From: Nonomuraea candida
Lineage (GTDB): Bacteria; Actinomycetota; Actinomycetes; Streptosporangiales; Streptosporangiaceae
Direction of reading: 5' to 3'
Length of the DNA stretch: 23,177 nucleotides
Assembly (NCBI RefSeq): GCF_000725485.1
Contig: NZ_JOAG01000087.1
Location: 1-23,177 of the forward strand
How positions within the stretch are numbered: position 1 is the stretch's first letter; every line of letters starts with the position of its first letter. Below the pieces are notes generated by a model. That model was not told where the DNA came from. It was given only the letters and a program-made list of their open reading frames with translations, and made no database searches. Positions 8,514 to 14,946 of the stretch are shown in pieces. Both the position numbers and the translations under genes were made by a program.

Positions 8514-9593
8514 TTATGCCGCCAGGGCGAACAGGTCGAGTTGGGCGAACGTCGGCGCGGTCGGGGCGGCCTGACGAGCAGGGCGGCGGGCAGGGCGCGG
8601 ATGCCGGGTGTGCACGCGCAGGCCAGGCAGGAGAGCCGGGGCGGCCGGGGCCTCGATCGCAGCGGCGAGCAGGGCGGCAATCTCGGCGGCGTCGGCCTTG
8701 CCGGTAACGTCGAACCAGCCGTATTCGGCGTACTGGGCGGCGATGGCGTCGGCCTGCTCCCACAGCGGCAGCTCCCCGTCGAGCTGCGGAGCGGGCTCGA
8801 CGTCCGGCCGGAGCAGGGTGTCCACGATGACGTCGAACGCGCGGGCCCGGAACGCGCGGACGTGGGCGCGGCGCTCGGCGTCGACCAGGCCGTCCAGGTG
8901 GCGGCGGGCGCTGGAGCGGCGCTCCCACCGGCCGTAGTGGCGGACCACGAGCGCCGTGTACCCCTCAACCAGCTCGATCAGGCGCGGCAACGCGCTCGCG
9001 AAGCGGGCCACCCGCGCAGGGATGCCGTGCACTTGGAGGGTGGCCGCGTCGAGCTGGGCGGCCGTGACGCCGTTGGCGGCGGCGAACCGGCGGGCCGCCC
9101 GGATGCGGGCGGCGACCCTGGCCGTGCCGGAGCCGGTGGGGAAGGAGAACCGCACCGAGGCGCGACCGGCGGCGATGCGCAGCGTGTCGGCGGTGACGTA
9201 GGCGGCGCGGCGGCGAGCCTCCTTCGCGAGCCGCTCGGCGCGGCGGGTCCCCTCCATCGGCGCCGACAGGGTGGGCCACACCTGGCGGGCCAGCTCGACG
9301 TAGGCGCGGCCGCCGAGGACGGCCACATCCGCGTCGGCGATGCCGAAGGCGGCGGCCTGCGCGCGCAGCGTCTCACCCGTCACGGTGCCCGCCTGCCCGG
9401 CCCGCAGCTCGTACGGCTCCAGCATCGTGTCCAGCTCGACCAGGCCATGCAGGGCGCTGAGGATCAGCACTCGGCCGCCGCCGGAGGTGAGGGCGTCGGC
9501 GGCGCGGCGGGCGGCCCGGTGGTAGGAGCCGACGTACAGCTCCCCGGCCGGGGCGGCCGTGTCGGCCTTCTTGCCGCCGCAGGGAACGATCAC
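8514..9593 (-). CDS. DUF6884 domain protein with a long unassigned C-terminal region
   Basis: 359 residues from a GTG at 9593. Residues 1-135 match the DUF6884 pattern known from actinobacterial mobile elements and phages, distantly like YaaA: the N-terminal strand and motif VPCGGKK, a LYxGSYHRAARRAADAL helix, ILSALHGLVELD, and a later VAVLGGRAYVELARQVWP segment. The biochemical role of DUF6884 is not established. Residues 140-359 are Ala/Arg-rich, mainly helical, include an RFSFPTGSG turn, and end in QLDLFALAA; I recognise no domain there. It sits alone between the secreted cargo gene and the tape measure, with no tight neighbour. A promoter-like CTGACG/TAACCC pair (9615-9644) and 9-base iterated repeats lie upstream. 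It could act on DNA or nucleotides, but that is speculation. Confidence 0.7.
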   Translation of the reverse strand: MIVPCGGKKADTAAPAGELYVGSYHRAARRAADALTSGGGRVLILSALHGLVELDTMLEPYELRAGQAGTVTGETLRAQAAAFGIADADVAVLGGRAYVELARQVWPTLSAPMEGTRRAERLAKEARRRAAYVTADTLRIAAGRASVRFSFPTGSGTARVAARIRAARRFAAANGVTAAQLDAATLQVHGIPARVARFASALPRLIELVEGYTALVVRHYGRWERRSSARRHLDGLVDAERRAHVRAFRARAFDVIVDTLLRPDVEPAPQLDGELPLWEQADAIAAQYAEYGWFDVTGKADAAEIAALLAAAIEAPAAPALLPGLRVHTRHPRPARRPARQAAPTAPTFAQLDLFALAA

Positions 9594-9614
9594 GATGTGG
9601 GCGGCGGGCTGCTC

Positions 9615-9644
9615 GGGTTATCTGGGGTCGCCATTAGGCGTCAG
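9615..9644 (-). promoter_or_regulatory. Putative promoter of the DUF6884 gene
   Basis: The minus strand has CTGACG, an 18-base spacer and TAACCC, with a predicted start about 15 bases before the GTG at 9593. The repeats at 9641-9684 lie at and just upstream of the -35 box, where an operator or activator site could sit. Confidence 0.3.
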
Positions 9645-9725
9645 GCATGTAAGGCATGTGGGGGTGGTGCGCACATGCCTTACAGGTATCCAAGAGTTGT
9701 TCCGTCACGTCAGCCACGTAAGGGA
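9641..9725. repeat. Iterated GGCATGTAA repeats and a 13-bp inverted repeat
   Basis: GGCATGTAA occurs as two 9-base units at about 9644-9660. The sequence TGTAAGGCATGTG (9648-9660) is repeated in perfect inversion at 9672-9684 with an 11-base gap. A degenerate third copy (CACGTAAGG) lies near 9716-9724. Related units occur again at 11106-11126, on the far side of the secreted cargo gene. They may be regulator sites or remnants of the ends of an inserted segment. Confidence 0.55.
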
Positions 9726-9857
9726 GGTGCCATGCTCCGCTGAGGGTCTTGGTCTGAGGTGTCGCCGAATAGGGTCTGAAACGCTTCTCGCCGCCCGATC
9801 CAAGTAGAGGTGAGTGCACTCAAGGACGAGATCACGACGAGAAGGGCAGAAGATCAA

Positions 9858-10580
9858 ATGACAACTGTGACACCCGTACGACGCACCCGGCGCATCGTGG
9901 GACTGGCCGCCGCGGTGGCGGCGGCCGCCACGGCCGTGGTGGTGCTGACCGGCGTGACCGGCGTGACCGGCGCGACCGGCAGCGCGGCGTACGCGGTCTC
10001 CAAGGGCTCGGACGGCACTGTCGACGTGCAGATCAACTCGTTCGTCGACCCCGAGGGCCTGGAGTCCGAGCTGGCCGAGGCTGGGATCACGTCGGTGGTG
10101 GACTACCTGTCCGCAGGCCAGACCTGCAAGCAGCCCCGGGGCGAGAACGGGGCCGCGGACGGGAAGTTCGCCGCGGGCATCAGCAAGGCGGGTGACGGGA
10201 TCGCCTTCGAGGTCAAGGAGGGGGAGGTCCCCGCGGGGTCCACGCTGGTGCTGGCCGTCACCAAGAGCGAGGACGGCGACTCCGCGCCGCCGTCCACGGT
10301 CTCTCTGCAGATCGTCAAGGGGACGGTCGCCCCCTGCGAGCCCACTTCCGCGCCCACGATCCCGCCCGCTGACAACGGAACCGGCGCAACCACGGACAAG
10401 CAGGACAACGGCCCCACCCTCAACGAGGGTACGGAGGAGGGACAGGGCGTCACCAATTCCGCGCCCGCGACCCCGCCCCTTAACAACGAAACCGGCGGAA
10501 CCATGGACAAGCAGGACAACGGTCCCACCCTCGACCAGGGTACGGAGGAGGGACAGGGCGTCACCAACAAGAACGACTGA
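9858..10580 (+). CDS. Secreted actinobacterial hypothetical protein with C-terminal tandem repeats (cargo gene)
   Basis: 240 residues from ATG 9858, with AGAAGG upstream; a GTG at 9810 would add 16 residues and has a poorer context. The N-terminus is a signal peptide or anchor: basic RRTRR, then a hydrophobic Ala/Val run (about 12-32), then a TGVTGVTGATG linker. The mature part has the pattern AYAVSKGSDGTVDVQI, a D-P-E-G-L-E helix and YLSAGQTC, resembling a family I know from actinomycete chromosomes; its function is unknown. There are cysteines near residues 94 and 159. The C-terminal 74 residues are two near-identical 37-residue acidic/Gly/Thr repeats. It is transcribed against the surrounding tail genes and has its own terminator, so it looks like acquired cargo. 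Confidence 0.75.
   Translation: MTTVTPVRRTRRIVGLAAAVAAAATAVVVLTGVTGVTGATGSAAYAVSKGSDGTVDVQINSFVDPEGLESELAEAGITSVVDYLSAGQTCKQPRGENGAADGKFAAGISKAGDGIAFEVKEGEVPAGSTLVLAVTKSEDGDSAPPSTVSLQIVKGTVAPCEPTSAPTIPPADNGTGATTDKQDNGPTLNEGTEEGQGVTNSAPATPPLNNETGGTMDKQDNGPTLDQGTEEGQGVTNKND
10346..10567 (+). repeat. Two tandem 111-bp direct repeats within the secreted protein gene
   Basis: The unit at 10346-10456 is repeated at 10457-10567, both starting TTCCGCGCCC and ending GGCGTCACCAA plus a few bases. It encodes a 37-residue unit containing DKQDNGPTL and GTEEGQGVTN. High nucleotide identity points to a recent duplication. Confidence 0.85.
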
Positions 10581-10690
10581 CCGCCCCCTCCGAACGGCTC
10601 CTCACCCACAGGGCCGTGACACCACAGGACCGTGACTCCTCACCGGTAGACCCGCTGGTCCGGCGACCTCCCGCTGGAAGAAAGCGGCCC

Positions 10691-10728
10691 GCCCGGCGGC
10701 CCCTCCTGAGCAGCGGGGGCCGCCGGGC
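10691..10728 (+). terminator. Strong GC hairpin terminator after the secreted protein gene
   Basis: A perfect 13-bp stem (GCCCGGCGGCCCC at 10691-10703 with its complement at 10716-10728) and a 12-base loop lie 110 bases after the stop. There is only a short T-containing tail, as is common in high-GC actinobacteria. Confidence 0.7.
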
Positions 10729-11292
10729 CTTCCGTCGTCACGATACGTCATGATTCCGTTACGGTCGCTTGAGGCCACCCTGAGAAGCCCCGGGAAAGAC
10801 CAGGACGGGCACGGAAAATCCGTGCACGTGGTCGTGCCCGGCTACCGGCCCCGCCTCGCCGGCCGCGAAGACCCCGCCACCCCGATGGCCCCAGCGTGTC
10901 CCGCAGCGCGACCGGGTCGTGGTCGGCGGTGTCGAACCGGACGCATCGCGCCCGAACTACAGGCCAAGAGCCACCACCAGCGCTCGGCCAACCCCGGCCA
11001 AGCGACCTCCGCTCGCCTTACCACTGAGCATGACCCCGCTCCCGGCGCGGCAAGCGCTGATCACCAGCCCCGCTTCGCCCACGGTCGCTCGCTTCCATGC
11101 GCGCTACATGCCTTACGTGCCTTACAAGATCATCGACCTGGACCTGCGGGAAGAGATTTAAGAACCCAAGATAACGATGGAAGAGTGGCGGTCATGTCGT
11201 TTCTTCTGGGGCGGGGCACCGAGGGGAGTCGCAGTTCCTCGGAGGTGCGCTGAACCTGTAGGGCAGACGGGCGGGGCTGAACCGGGGGGCCG
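10729..11292. other. Gene-free stretch of about 560 bases with iterated repeats
   Basis: The open frames here (for example plus 10750-11253) have no ribosome site, no recognisable domain and Arg/Pro/Ala-rich composition typical of noncoding high-GC DNA. The one distinctive signal is ACATGCCTTAC at 11106-11116 followed by GTGCCTTACA at 11117-11126, related to the repeats at 9641-9684. It may be eroded sequence left by the insertion that brought the secreted protein gene. Confidence 0.4.
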
Positions 11293-11538
11293 TTACCGTG
11301 CCGCGGGGGTCAGGGCCTCACGGCCGGCCTCGGTGGGGGCCACATAGAGGCCGCCGAACGTCGTCGGCCCCGCGTCTCGCCTCTCGCGGGCCAGGAGGCC
11401 CCGGCGCAGCAGGGCGTCAACGCTGCGGGGGCTGACCTTGTACCAGCGGAAGTCGGCCAGGGTGTCCGGGATGCCGCCGACCTTGACGATCTTACGGAGG
11501 GCGGTGCGCATGTCTTCGGACATCTTCTTCGTGGCCAT
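11293..11538 (-). CDS. Small winged-helix-like transcriptional regulator
   Basis: 81 residues from ATG 11538, behind a purine-rich GAGAGAGAGA leader. A longer frame running back to 11766 overlaps the terminator and the chaperone gene and is not credible. The protein has a basic, helical N-terminus (MATKKMSEDMRTALRKIVKV), then a SPRSVDALLRRGLLARERR recognition-helix-like region. It ends with a wing-like GGLYVAPTEAGREAL, the layout seen in MarR/PadR-like and other winged-helix proteins. It has its own promoter (11607-11635) containing a 16-bp motif that also occurs in the promoter at 15513-15541. Autoregulation and control of the rightward operon are therefore plausible inferences. It lies between the tail chaperones and the DUF6884 gene, an odd place for a structural gene. 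Confidence 0.65.
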   Translation of the reverse strand: MATKKMSEDMRTALRKIVKVGGIPDTLADFRWYKVSPRSVDALLRRGLLARERRDAGPTTFGGLYVAPTEAGREALTPAAR

Positions 11539-11606
11539 CGTGATCGTCTCTCTCTCAAAGCTCTCAAGCGGATCTCGTACCGAGCGTGCCCAATATTGCA
11601 TGTAAA

Positions 11607-11635
11607 ACTGTAGGATAGATTTATGGTCTTGGCAA
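11607..11635 (-). promoter_or_regulatory. Promoter of the winged-helix gene with shared operator motif
   Basis: The minus strand has TTGCCA (11635-11630), a 17-base spacer and TACAGT (11612-11607), a good sigma-70-type promoter with a predicted start about 62 bases before the ATG. The spacer and -10 contain ATAAATCTATCCTACA (11624-11609), 15/16 identical to 15524-15539. Confidence 0.6.
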
Positions 11636-11653
11636 GGGGGGCCGGGCGCGAAA

Positions 11654-11684
11654 CAGGGCCAGGACCCCGCCGGTCCTGGCCCTG
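11654..11684 (-). terminator. Terminator after the tail chaperone genes
   Basis: A perfect 13-bp stem (CAGGGCCAGGACC at 11654-11666 with 11672-11684) and a 5-base loop begin 4 bases beyond the long chaperone stop. On the minus strand it is followed by TTT. It separates the chaperone transcript from the winged-helix gene. Confidence 0.75.
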
Positions 11685-11687
11685 CTC

Positions 11688-12511
11688 CTACTTGATCGGG
11701 TTCGCCGTCGCAGCCATGATCCCGAACGCCCGATCGATGCCCTTCTTCGCCTTGCCGGTCACCCACTCCGGCCGCCGCGCCTCACGCGGCTTCGGCCGCC
11801 GCCGGTCCGCGGCCAGCACTGCCACCTCCTCCAAGATCTGCGTCATGATCTCGTAGTGGCGCGGCCACGGATCGGCCCTCTGCACCGCCGTCAGGTTGAC
11901 GAGGGCGTCAGGGGGGAGGCGATCCGCTCGGGCGAGTAGCCGCCGGACTCCGAAGAAGCCGGGCTGGCCGGGACGCTTCCAAGCTCCTCGGGGATCGAAT
12001 CCGGGGTAGTGGTGGGCAAGGTCGGCATCGAGGTCGTCCCACCGCTCGATGAGCCGGAGGACGGCGAGGATTCCCCCAGGCGCAGCCCGTACGCCCTCCC
12101 CAGGCCCTTCACGAGCGCCACCATGTCCGGCAGGGCCGGCCGCAATGCGAAGAAGTCGTCGAACCCCTGCTCGCCCAGCAGCCGGACCGCCATCTCCTTC
12201 ACGGCCGCCATCACCTGGTCGGGCAGCTGCTTGTTGATGACGAGCTGGTCGATCACCATGTCGAGCACGGCCATGTTGGCGGCGTTCGGGTCCTTGATGC
12301 GGGCCGCGTCCAGCGCCGTGCGCACGATCAGGCCCAGGTCCACCGCGACGTGCGTCAGCGGCTCCAGCACATCCAGCGGCAGCTCGGTCGGCAACTGGCA
12401 CACCACGCGCCCGCGGAACTTCAGCGGGAACGTGTCGGAAACGGCCGCGTTGCGCTCCGCGGCGATGGCGGCCAGGCGCTCATCGCGCTCAATGTCCAGG
12501 TCGATCATCAT
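11688..12511 (-). CDS. Tail assembly chaperone, long form made by -1 frameshift (lambda gpGT equivalent)
   Basis: About 274 residues. It shares the first 145 or so residues with the short chaperone (start ATG 12511), then moves to the -1 frame at the GGGGGAA site (12077-12071). The extension begins GILAVLRLIERWDDLDADLAHHYPG and ends ATANPIK at 11688. Frameshift-fused chaperones between the tail tube and tape measure genes are a hallmark of siphophages; the pair binds the tape measure and recruits tube subunits during assembly. The extension has the Arg/Trp/Asp-rich pattern of the gpT-like part of actinophage chaperones. Here the tape measure gene does not follow directly; about 3.4 kb of other genes intervene. 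Shift efficiency cannot be judged from sequence. Confidence 0.8.
11891..12511 (-). CDS. Tail assembly chaperone, short form (lambda gpG equivalent)
   Basis: 206 residues, starting at the first of two ATG codons with GAGG about 9 bases upstream. The N-terminal 145 residues are helical, with FPLKFRGRVVCQLPTELPLDVLEPL, a middle LDMVIDQLV helix and FDDFFALRPALPDMVALVKGLGRAYGL. That final segment immediately before the slippery site is characteristic of actinophage chaperones. After the site the zero-frame tail is low-complexity Ser/Pro/Thr/Gly, as is usual when the second reading frame is the functional alternative. A promoter-like element (12550-12576) lies upstream and overlaps the region from which the divergent cargo gene is read. 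Confidence 0.85.
   Translation of the reverse strand: MMIDLDIERDERLAAIAAERNAAVSDTFPLKFRGRVVCQLPTELPLDVLEPLTHVAVDLGLIVRTALDAARIKDPNAANMAVLDMVIDQLVINKQLPDQVMAAVKEMAVRLLGEQGFDDFFALRPALPDMVALVKGLGRAYGLRLGESSPSSGSSSGGTTSMPTLPTTTPDSIPEELGSVPASPASSESGGYSPERIASPLTPSST
12071..12077 (-). other. Programmed -1 ribosomal frameshift site GGGGGAA
   Basis: In the zero frame it reads CTG-GGG-GAA-TCC. A -1 slip gives GGA-ATC-CTC and continues for 130 residues with a gpT-like product. It lies just before the point where the zero frame becomes low complexity, exactly where siphophage chaperone slippery sites occur. Confidence 0.7.
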
Positions 12512-12549
12512 CCCCGAGGTCCTCCAGACGGTGCGGGCAGGTCGCCAGG

Positions 12550-12576
12550 ACCGTAGACCAGCCAGGCCTTAGCGTC
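12550..12576 (-). promoter_or_regulatory. Putative promoter of the GACGTTARCG family before the chaperone gene
   Basis: The minus strand reads GACGCT, 15 bases, then TACGGT. The predicted start near 12543 gives a leader of about 32 bases to the ATG at 12511. Confidence 0.35.
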
Positions 12577-12585
12577 GCCTGAGGT

Positions 12586-12608
12586 TCTCGCAGACACACA
12601 GTGCGAGA
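12586..12608. promoter_or_regulatory. Inverted repeat, possible operator of the HTH cargo gene
   Basis: TCTCGCA (12586-12592) and TGCGAGA (12602-12608) form a perfect 7-bp dyad with a 9-base spacer, 44 bases before the ATG at 12652. The gene encodes an HTH-like N-terminus, so self-binding is possible, but this is untested. Confidence 0.4.
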
Positions 12609-12651
12609 TAGGCCAGGATGGATGAACACCTTCAAAGGGCGAGGAGCTGGT

Positions 12652-13869
12652 ATGCCTGAAAACCTGTCTGGCCTCGGCCGCGTCCGGCCTCTCCATGACT
12701 TCGCCCGAGAGCTAAAGCAGGTGTGGGAGGAAGGGCCAGTCGGACCGGTCAGCTTTGAGCACCTTGCGGACCGGCTGGAGACGTCCCGCCTGCACGTAGA
12801 GGCATTCCTCAACGGGTCCGCGGCGCCGAGTCCAGTAGATCTCGCGCTGCTTCTGGTCGCGCTCGATCCATCCATCGGCGGGCCAGAGATTGCCGCTTGG
12901 CAGACCTGCCTGCACTTCGCCTCAGTGCTTGAGGTCACTGGAACCTATGAGGGTGACCCAGTGAGGGAGTTCCTGAGAATCCTGCGCCCCTTGGAAGAGG
13001 GCGGAAGGACACTGGCATCATTTCCGGACCGCCGCGCTGTCCATCTGCCGCGCGACGCCTCCGGGCTACCGCCGTCCTCGCTGCTGCAGACCCACGTCAA
13101 GATGGTGTTCCCCGAGCGTTGGCGGCGGGCGCCATGGCTCCTGGCGTACAACTTTGCTCGCCAGATCATGTTCGAGGAGAACATCCTCGGTGACTACGAC
13201 GACGAGCCCGATCTGTTCCAGGGGGAACGGCGCGACGGCGACGTGGTGCACTACCCCCAGAGTCATCCCGTTCCGCCCGGCGCCTTGCCGCAGCGATGGG
13301 ACCCTCTCGCTGTCCAAGTTGCAAAGCGGCGAGCCAGAGCCGTGGAAGATCCTCAAGCGCAGATCCTGACGATCTTCATTAGCGATGAGAATCAGCATCA
13401 GGCGGTGGAATCGGCGGTTGCCGAATGGCTGGCTGCGCGAGGGGTCGAGGTCACCTACGAGAGTGATCCCGTCATTGGATCTTTCTGGAAGACGATGCTG
13501 ACCCGGGTCAAGAAGGGCGCCGAGGAGCATCTCGATGATGGTGCCGCGCTCGCGGCGCGAGCGGCTGGACTGTACGGTCTCGACACCCGCCAGGCCGAGG
13601 TGAACCAGAAAGAAGCCGAAGCTTTCGCCAAGGTGATGGAGGCGATCGCAAATATGGACTCGGCGATCATCCATCACGGGACGCTGCTCGTGGTCAAGCA
13701 TGCCGGCACAGTCGTGCGCCGCGAGCTAAGCCAGTTGGAGGTGGAGGCGCTACGTCGAAACCCGATCCTCACCACCCGCCCGGACATCATCTTGACGGAG
13801 CTACAGCGCCATGCGGAAGAGTTGGCCATGACGGCTGAGGCCCCGCCAACCGAACACAGCGCGAGCTAG
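12652..13869 (+). CDS. Unknown HTH-type protein, plus-strand cargo gene in the tail cluster (possible defence protein)
   Basis: 405 residues from ATG 12652 with GAGGAG 6 bases upstream; an upstream GTG at 12601 lacks a ribosome site. Residues 1-90 resemble the HTH region that heads many actinobacterial conflict and regulatory proteins (FARELKQVW, then EHLADRLETSRLHVEAFL, then a LALLLVALD helix). Residues 90-230 are unassigned. Residues 240-400 form an alpha/beta domain: strand ILTIFISDENQ, helix, strand VEVTYESDPVIGSFW, a Lys/Arg helix, a QAEVNQKEAEAFAKVMEAI helix, strand GTLLVVKHAG, and ending LEVEALRRNPILT. I do not know a named family for this. The gene has visibly lower GC (near 60%) than its neighbours and opposes the tail genes. 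Its stop overlaps the stop of the convergent gene. Acquired cargo for host defence or superinfection control is a guess. Confidence 0.75.
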   Translation: MPENLSGLGRVRPLHDFARELKQVWEEGPVGPVSFEHLADRLETSRLHVEAFLNGSAAPSPVDLALLLVALDPSIGGPEIAAWQTCLHFASVLEVTGTYEGDPVREFLRILRPLEEGGRTLASFPDRRAVHLPRDASGLPPSSLLQTHVKMVFPERWRRAPWLLAYNFARQIMFEENILGDYDDEPDLFQGERRDGDVVHYPQSHPVPPGALPQRWDPLAVQVAKRRARAVEDPQAQILTIFISDENQHQAVESAVAEWLAARGVEVTYESDPVIGSFWKTMLTRVKKGAEEHLDDGAALAARAAGLYGLDTRQAEVNQKEAEAFAKVMEAIANMDSAIIHHGTLLVVKHAGTVVRRELSQLEVEALRRNPILTTRPDIILTELQRHAEELAMTAEAPPTEHSAS

Positions 13870-14160
13870 GCACCCAAGCCAATCAACCGCCACCGTTGAC
13901 GGGCCGCATCGAGTGACAATGTCAGAACCCTGCCCCTGACCCGACGAAGCCTCAACCCGGTAGTGCCACACGTCGAGCGGCACCTCGTACGGCAGATCTA
14001 CGTCCCGCCACCACTCCCGCGTCGTCGCCCACGCCTCCAGCACCGCGCGCACCCGGTACGTGCGCGGCCGCCGGCCCCGCCGGGTCCATGTGAACCTGGC
14101 GGGCCGGCCGAGTGGGAGCATCGGGTCGTCGTCGGCGGGTTCGGTTTCGACGTCGACCAT
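13866..14160 (-). pseudogene. DUF6504-like gene broken by a frameshift
   Basis: The frame opens at ATG 14160 (GAGG about 9 bases upstream) and encodes PARFTWTRRGRRPRTYRVRAV, an EWWRDVDLPYEVPLDVWHYRVEAS segment and a Gly/Gln turn. This resembles DUF6504, a small domain usually encoded next to imuB/dnaE2-type polymerase genes. The family's ending appears only in the +1 frame after about 13926-13936 (VLTLSLDAARQRWRLIGLGA, then stop at 13868-13866). In the uninterrupted frame the protein instead runs into the antisense of the cargo gene to 13801. One surplus base in the GGGG/GGG runs would explain this, either a real mutation or a sequencing error. The restored product is about 97 residues. Its stop overlaps the convergent cargo gene's stop by two bases. 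Confidence 0.6.
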
Positions 14161-14173
14161 GGCCGGTACCTCT

Positions 14174-14202
14174 GCCACCTGGCCCAATGTAGGCCACCTG
14201 GC
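14174..14202. repeat. Direct repeat GCCACCTGGC, two copies
   Basis: Ten identical bases at 14174-14183 and 14193-14202, with a period of 19, sit in the leader of the DUF6504-like gene. Each half has GCCA/TGGC symmetry, so a protein-binding site is possible. The remaining gap to 14275 shows nothing else. Confidence 0.4.
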
Positions 14203-14275
14203 ACACGATGCCGGCATGCGGCGAGAGGGCGCCGACCGTGCCCGGCCGACGCCCCCCGGCGTGCTGAATCCCCGG

Positions 14276-14875
14276 TCAGGTGGTGGTGCCGCCATCGGTC
14301 GACTCCGGGACGAACGCGGCCCAGGTCGAGGGCAGCAGATCGTAGTAGGGCGCACCGATGTCGCCGCCCAGCACCGATAGGCGTAGCGGCAGCGTGGACG
14401 CCTCCGTCTTCTGGAAGGACTGCTCGACGCCCTCGGTCTGCTCGCAGCGCGGGACTATGCGGCGAAGCCGCTTGGTGCCGTCGATCAGCTCCAGGCAGGC
14501 CGCGGTCTCGACCCGGGAGCCGATCGCGGGCGGCGTGAACTGGAAGTACGCCTGGCCGCCGCCCTCCGGGGTGATCTTCTGGATTGTGCCGCCGCCGTAG
14601 ACGGCCCTGAAGCTGTTCAGGGACCACTCCAGGAGATCGACCTCGATCGTGGCGGCGTCCTCGGTCTGCCAGCGCCTCACGGCGTAGTTCGACTGGTGGG
14701 CGCGCGTCTCCTCGAAGCTCGGGTCGGTGCTCCAGTTGAATGAGTCCGGGGTGAAAAGCCCGATGTCGTACCAGGCGGACGGCATGGCCACGTAGGGGCC
14801 TTCCGGCGCGGCGGAACCGCCCGGCGCCAGCCACAGCCGCGCCTGCTGCGGGATGAACACGTTCTCTGCGCCCAC
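14276..14875 (-). CDS. Phage major tail (tube) protein
   Basis: 199 residues from GTG 14875, where GGGAGG lies 5 bases upstream. A GTG at 14899 is possible but sits in a hairpin with no clear ribosome site and would add 8 residues. The sequence begins MGAENVFIPQQARLWLAP, then describes a beta-rich protein: WYDIGLFTPDSFNWSTDPSFEE, a TEDAATIEVDLLEWSL core, AYFQFTPPAIGS and TLPLRLSVLGG. That opening, 'W-x-x-I-G-x-x-T-P-D', and the size are typical of tail tube proteins of actinophages, and the chaperone genes lie downstream as expected. The tube protein polymerises around the tape measure. A promoter-like element at 14947-14973 lies about 70 bases upstream. Confidence 0.75.
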   Translation of the reverse strand: MGAENVFIPQQARLWLAPGGSAAPEGPYVAMPSAWYDIGLFTPDSFNWSTDPSFEETRAHQSNYAVRRWQTEDAATIEVDLLEWSLNSFRAVYGGGTIQKITPEGGGQAYFQFTPPAIGSRVETAACLELIDGTKRLRRIVPRCEQTEGVEQSFQKTEASTLPLRLSVLGGDIGAPYYDLLPSTWAAFVPESTDGGTTT

Positions 14876-14946
14876 GCGGGCCTCCCAGCCACTCGGCACC
14901 CCCGCCCGCGGGGCGAGGGTGTGTCAGGTTGGGGACCCGGCCGCGA

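Noticed and set aside
9634..9819. 61-residue minus-strand frame ending HPHMPYMPDA
   Set aside because: The MPYMP end is only the translation of the GGCATGTAA repeats; there is no ribosome site, and it overlaps the DUF6884 promoter.
10750..11253. 167-residue plus-strand frame, and the 80-residue frame at 10919-11161
   Set aside because: No ribosome site, Arg/Pro/Ala-biased composition and no recognisable motif; treated as noncoding.
13866..14160. Programmed frameshifting in the DUF6504-like gene
   Set aside because: The shift is +1 at G-runs with no stop, rare codon or known +1 signal; an indel or sequencing error is simpler.
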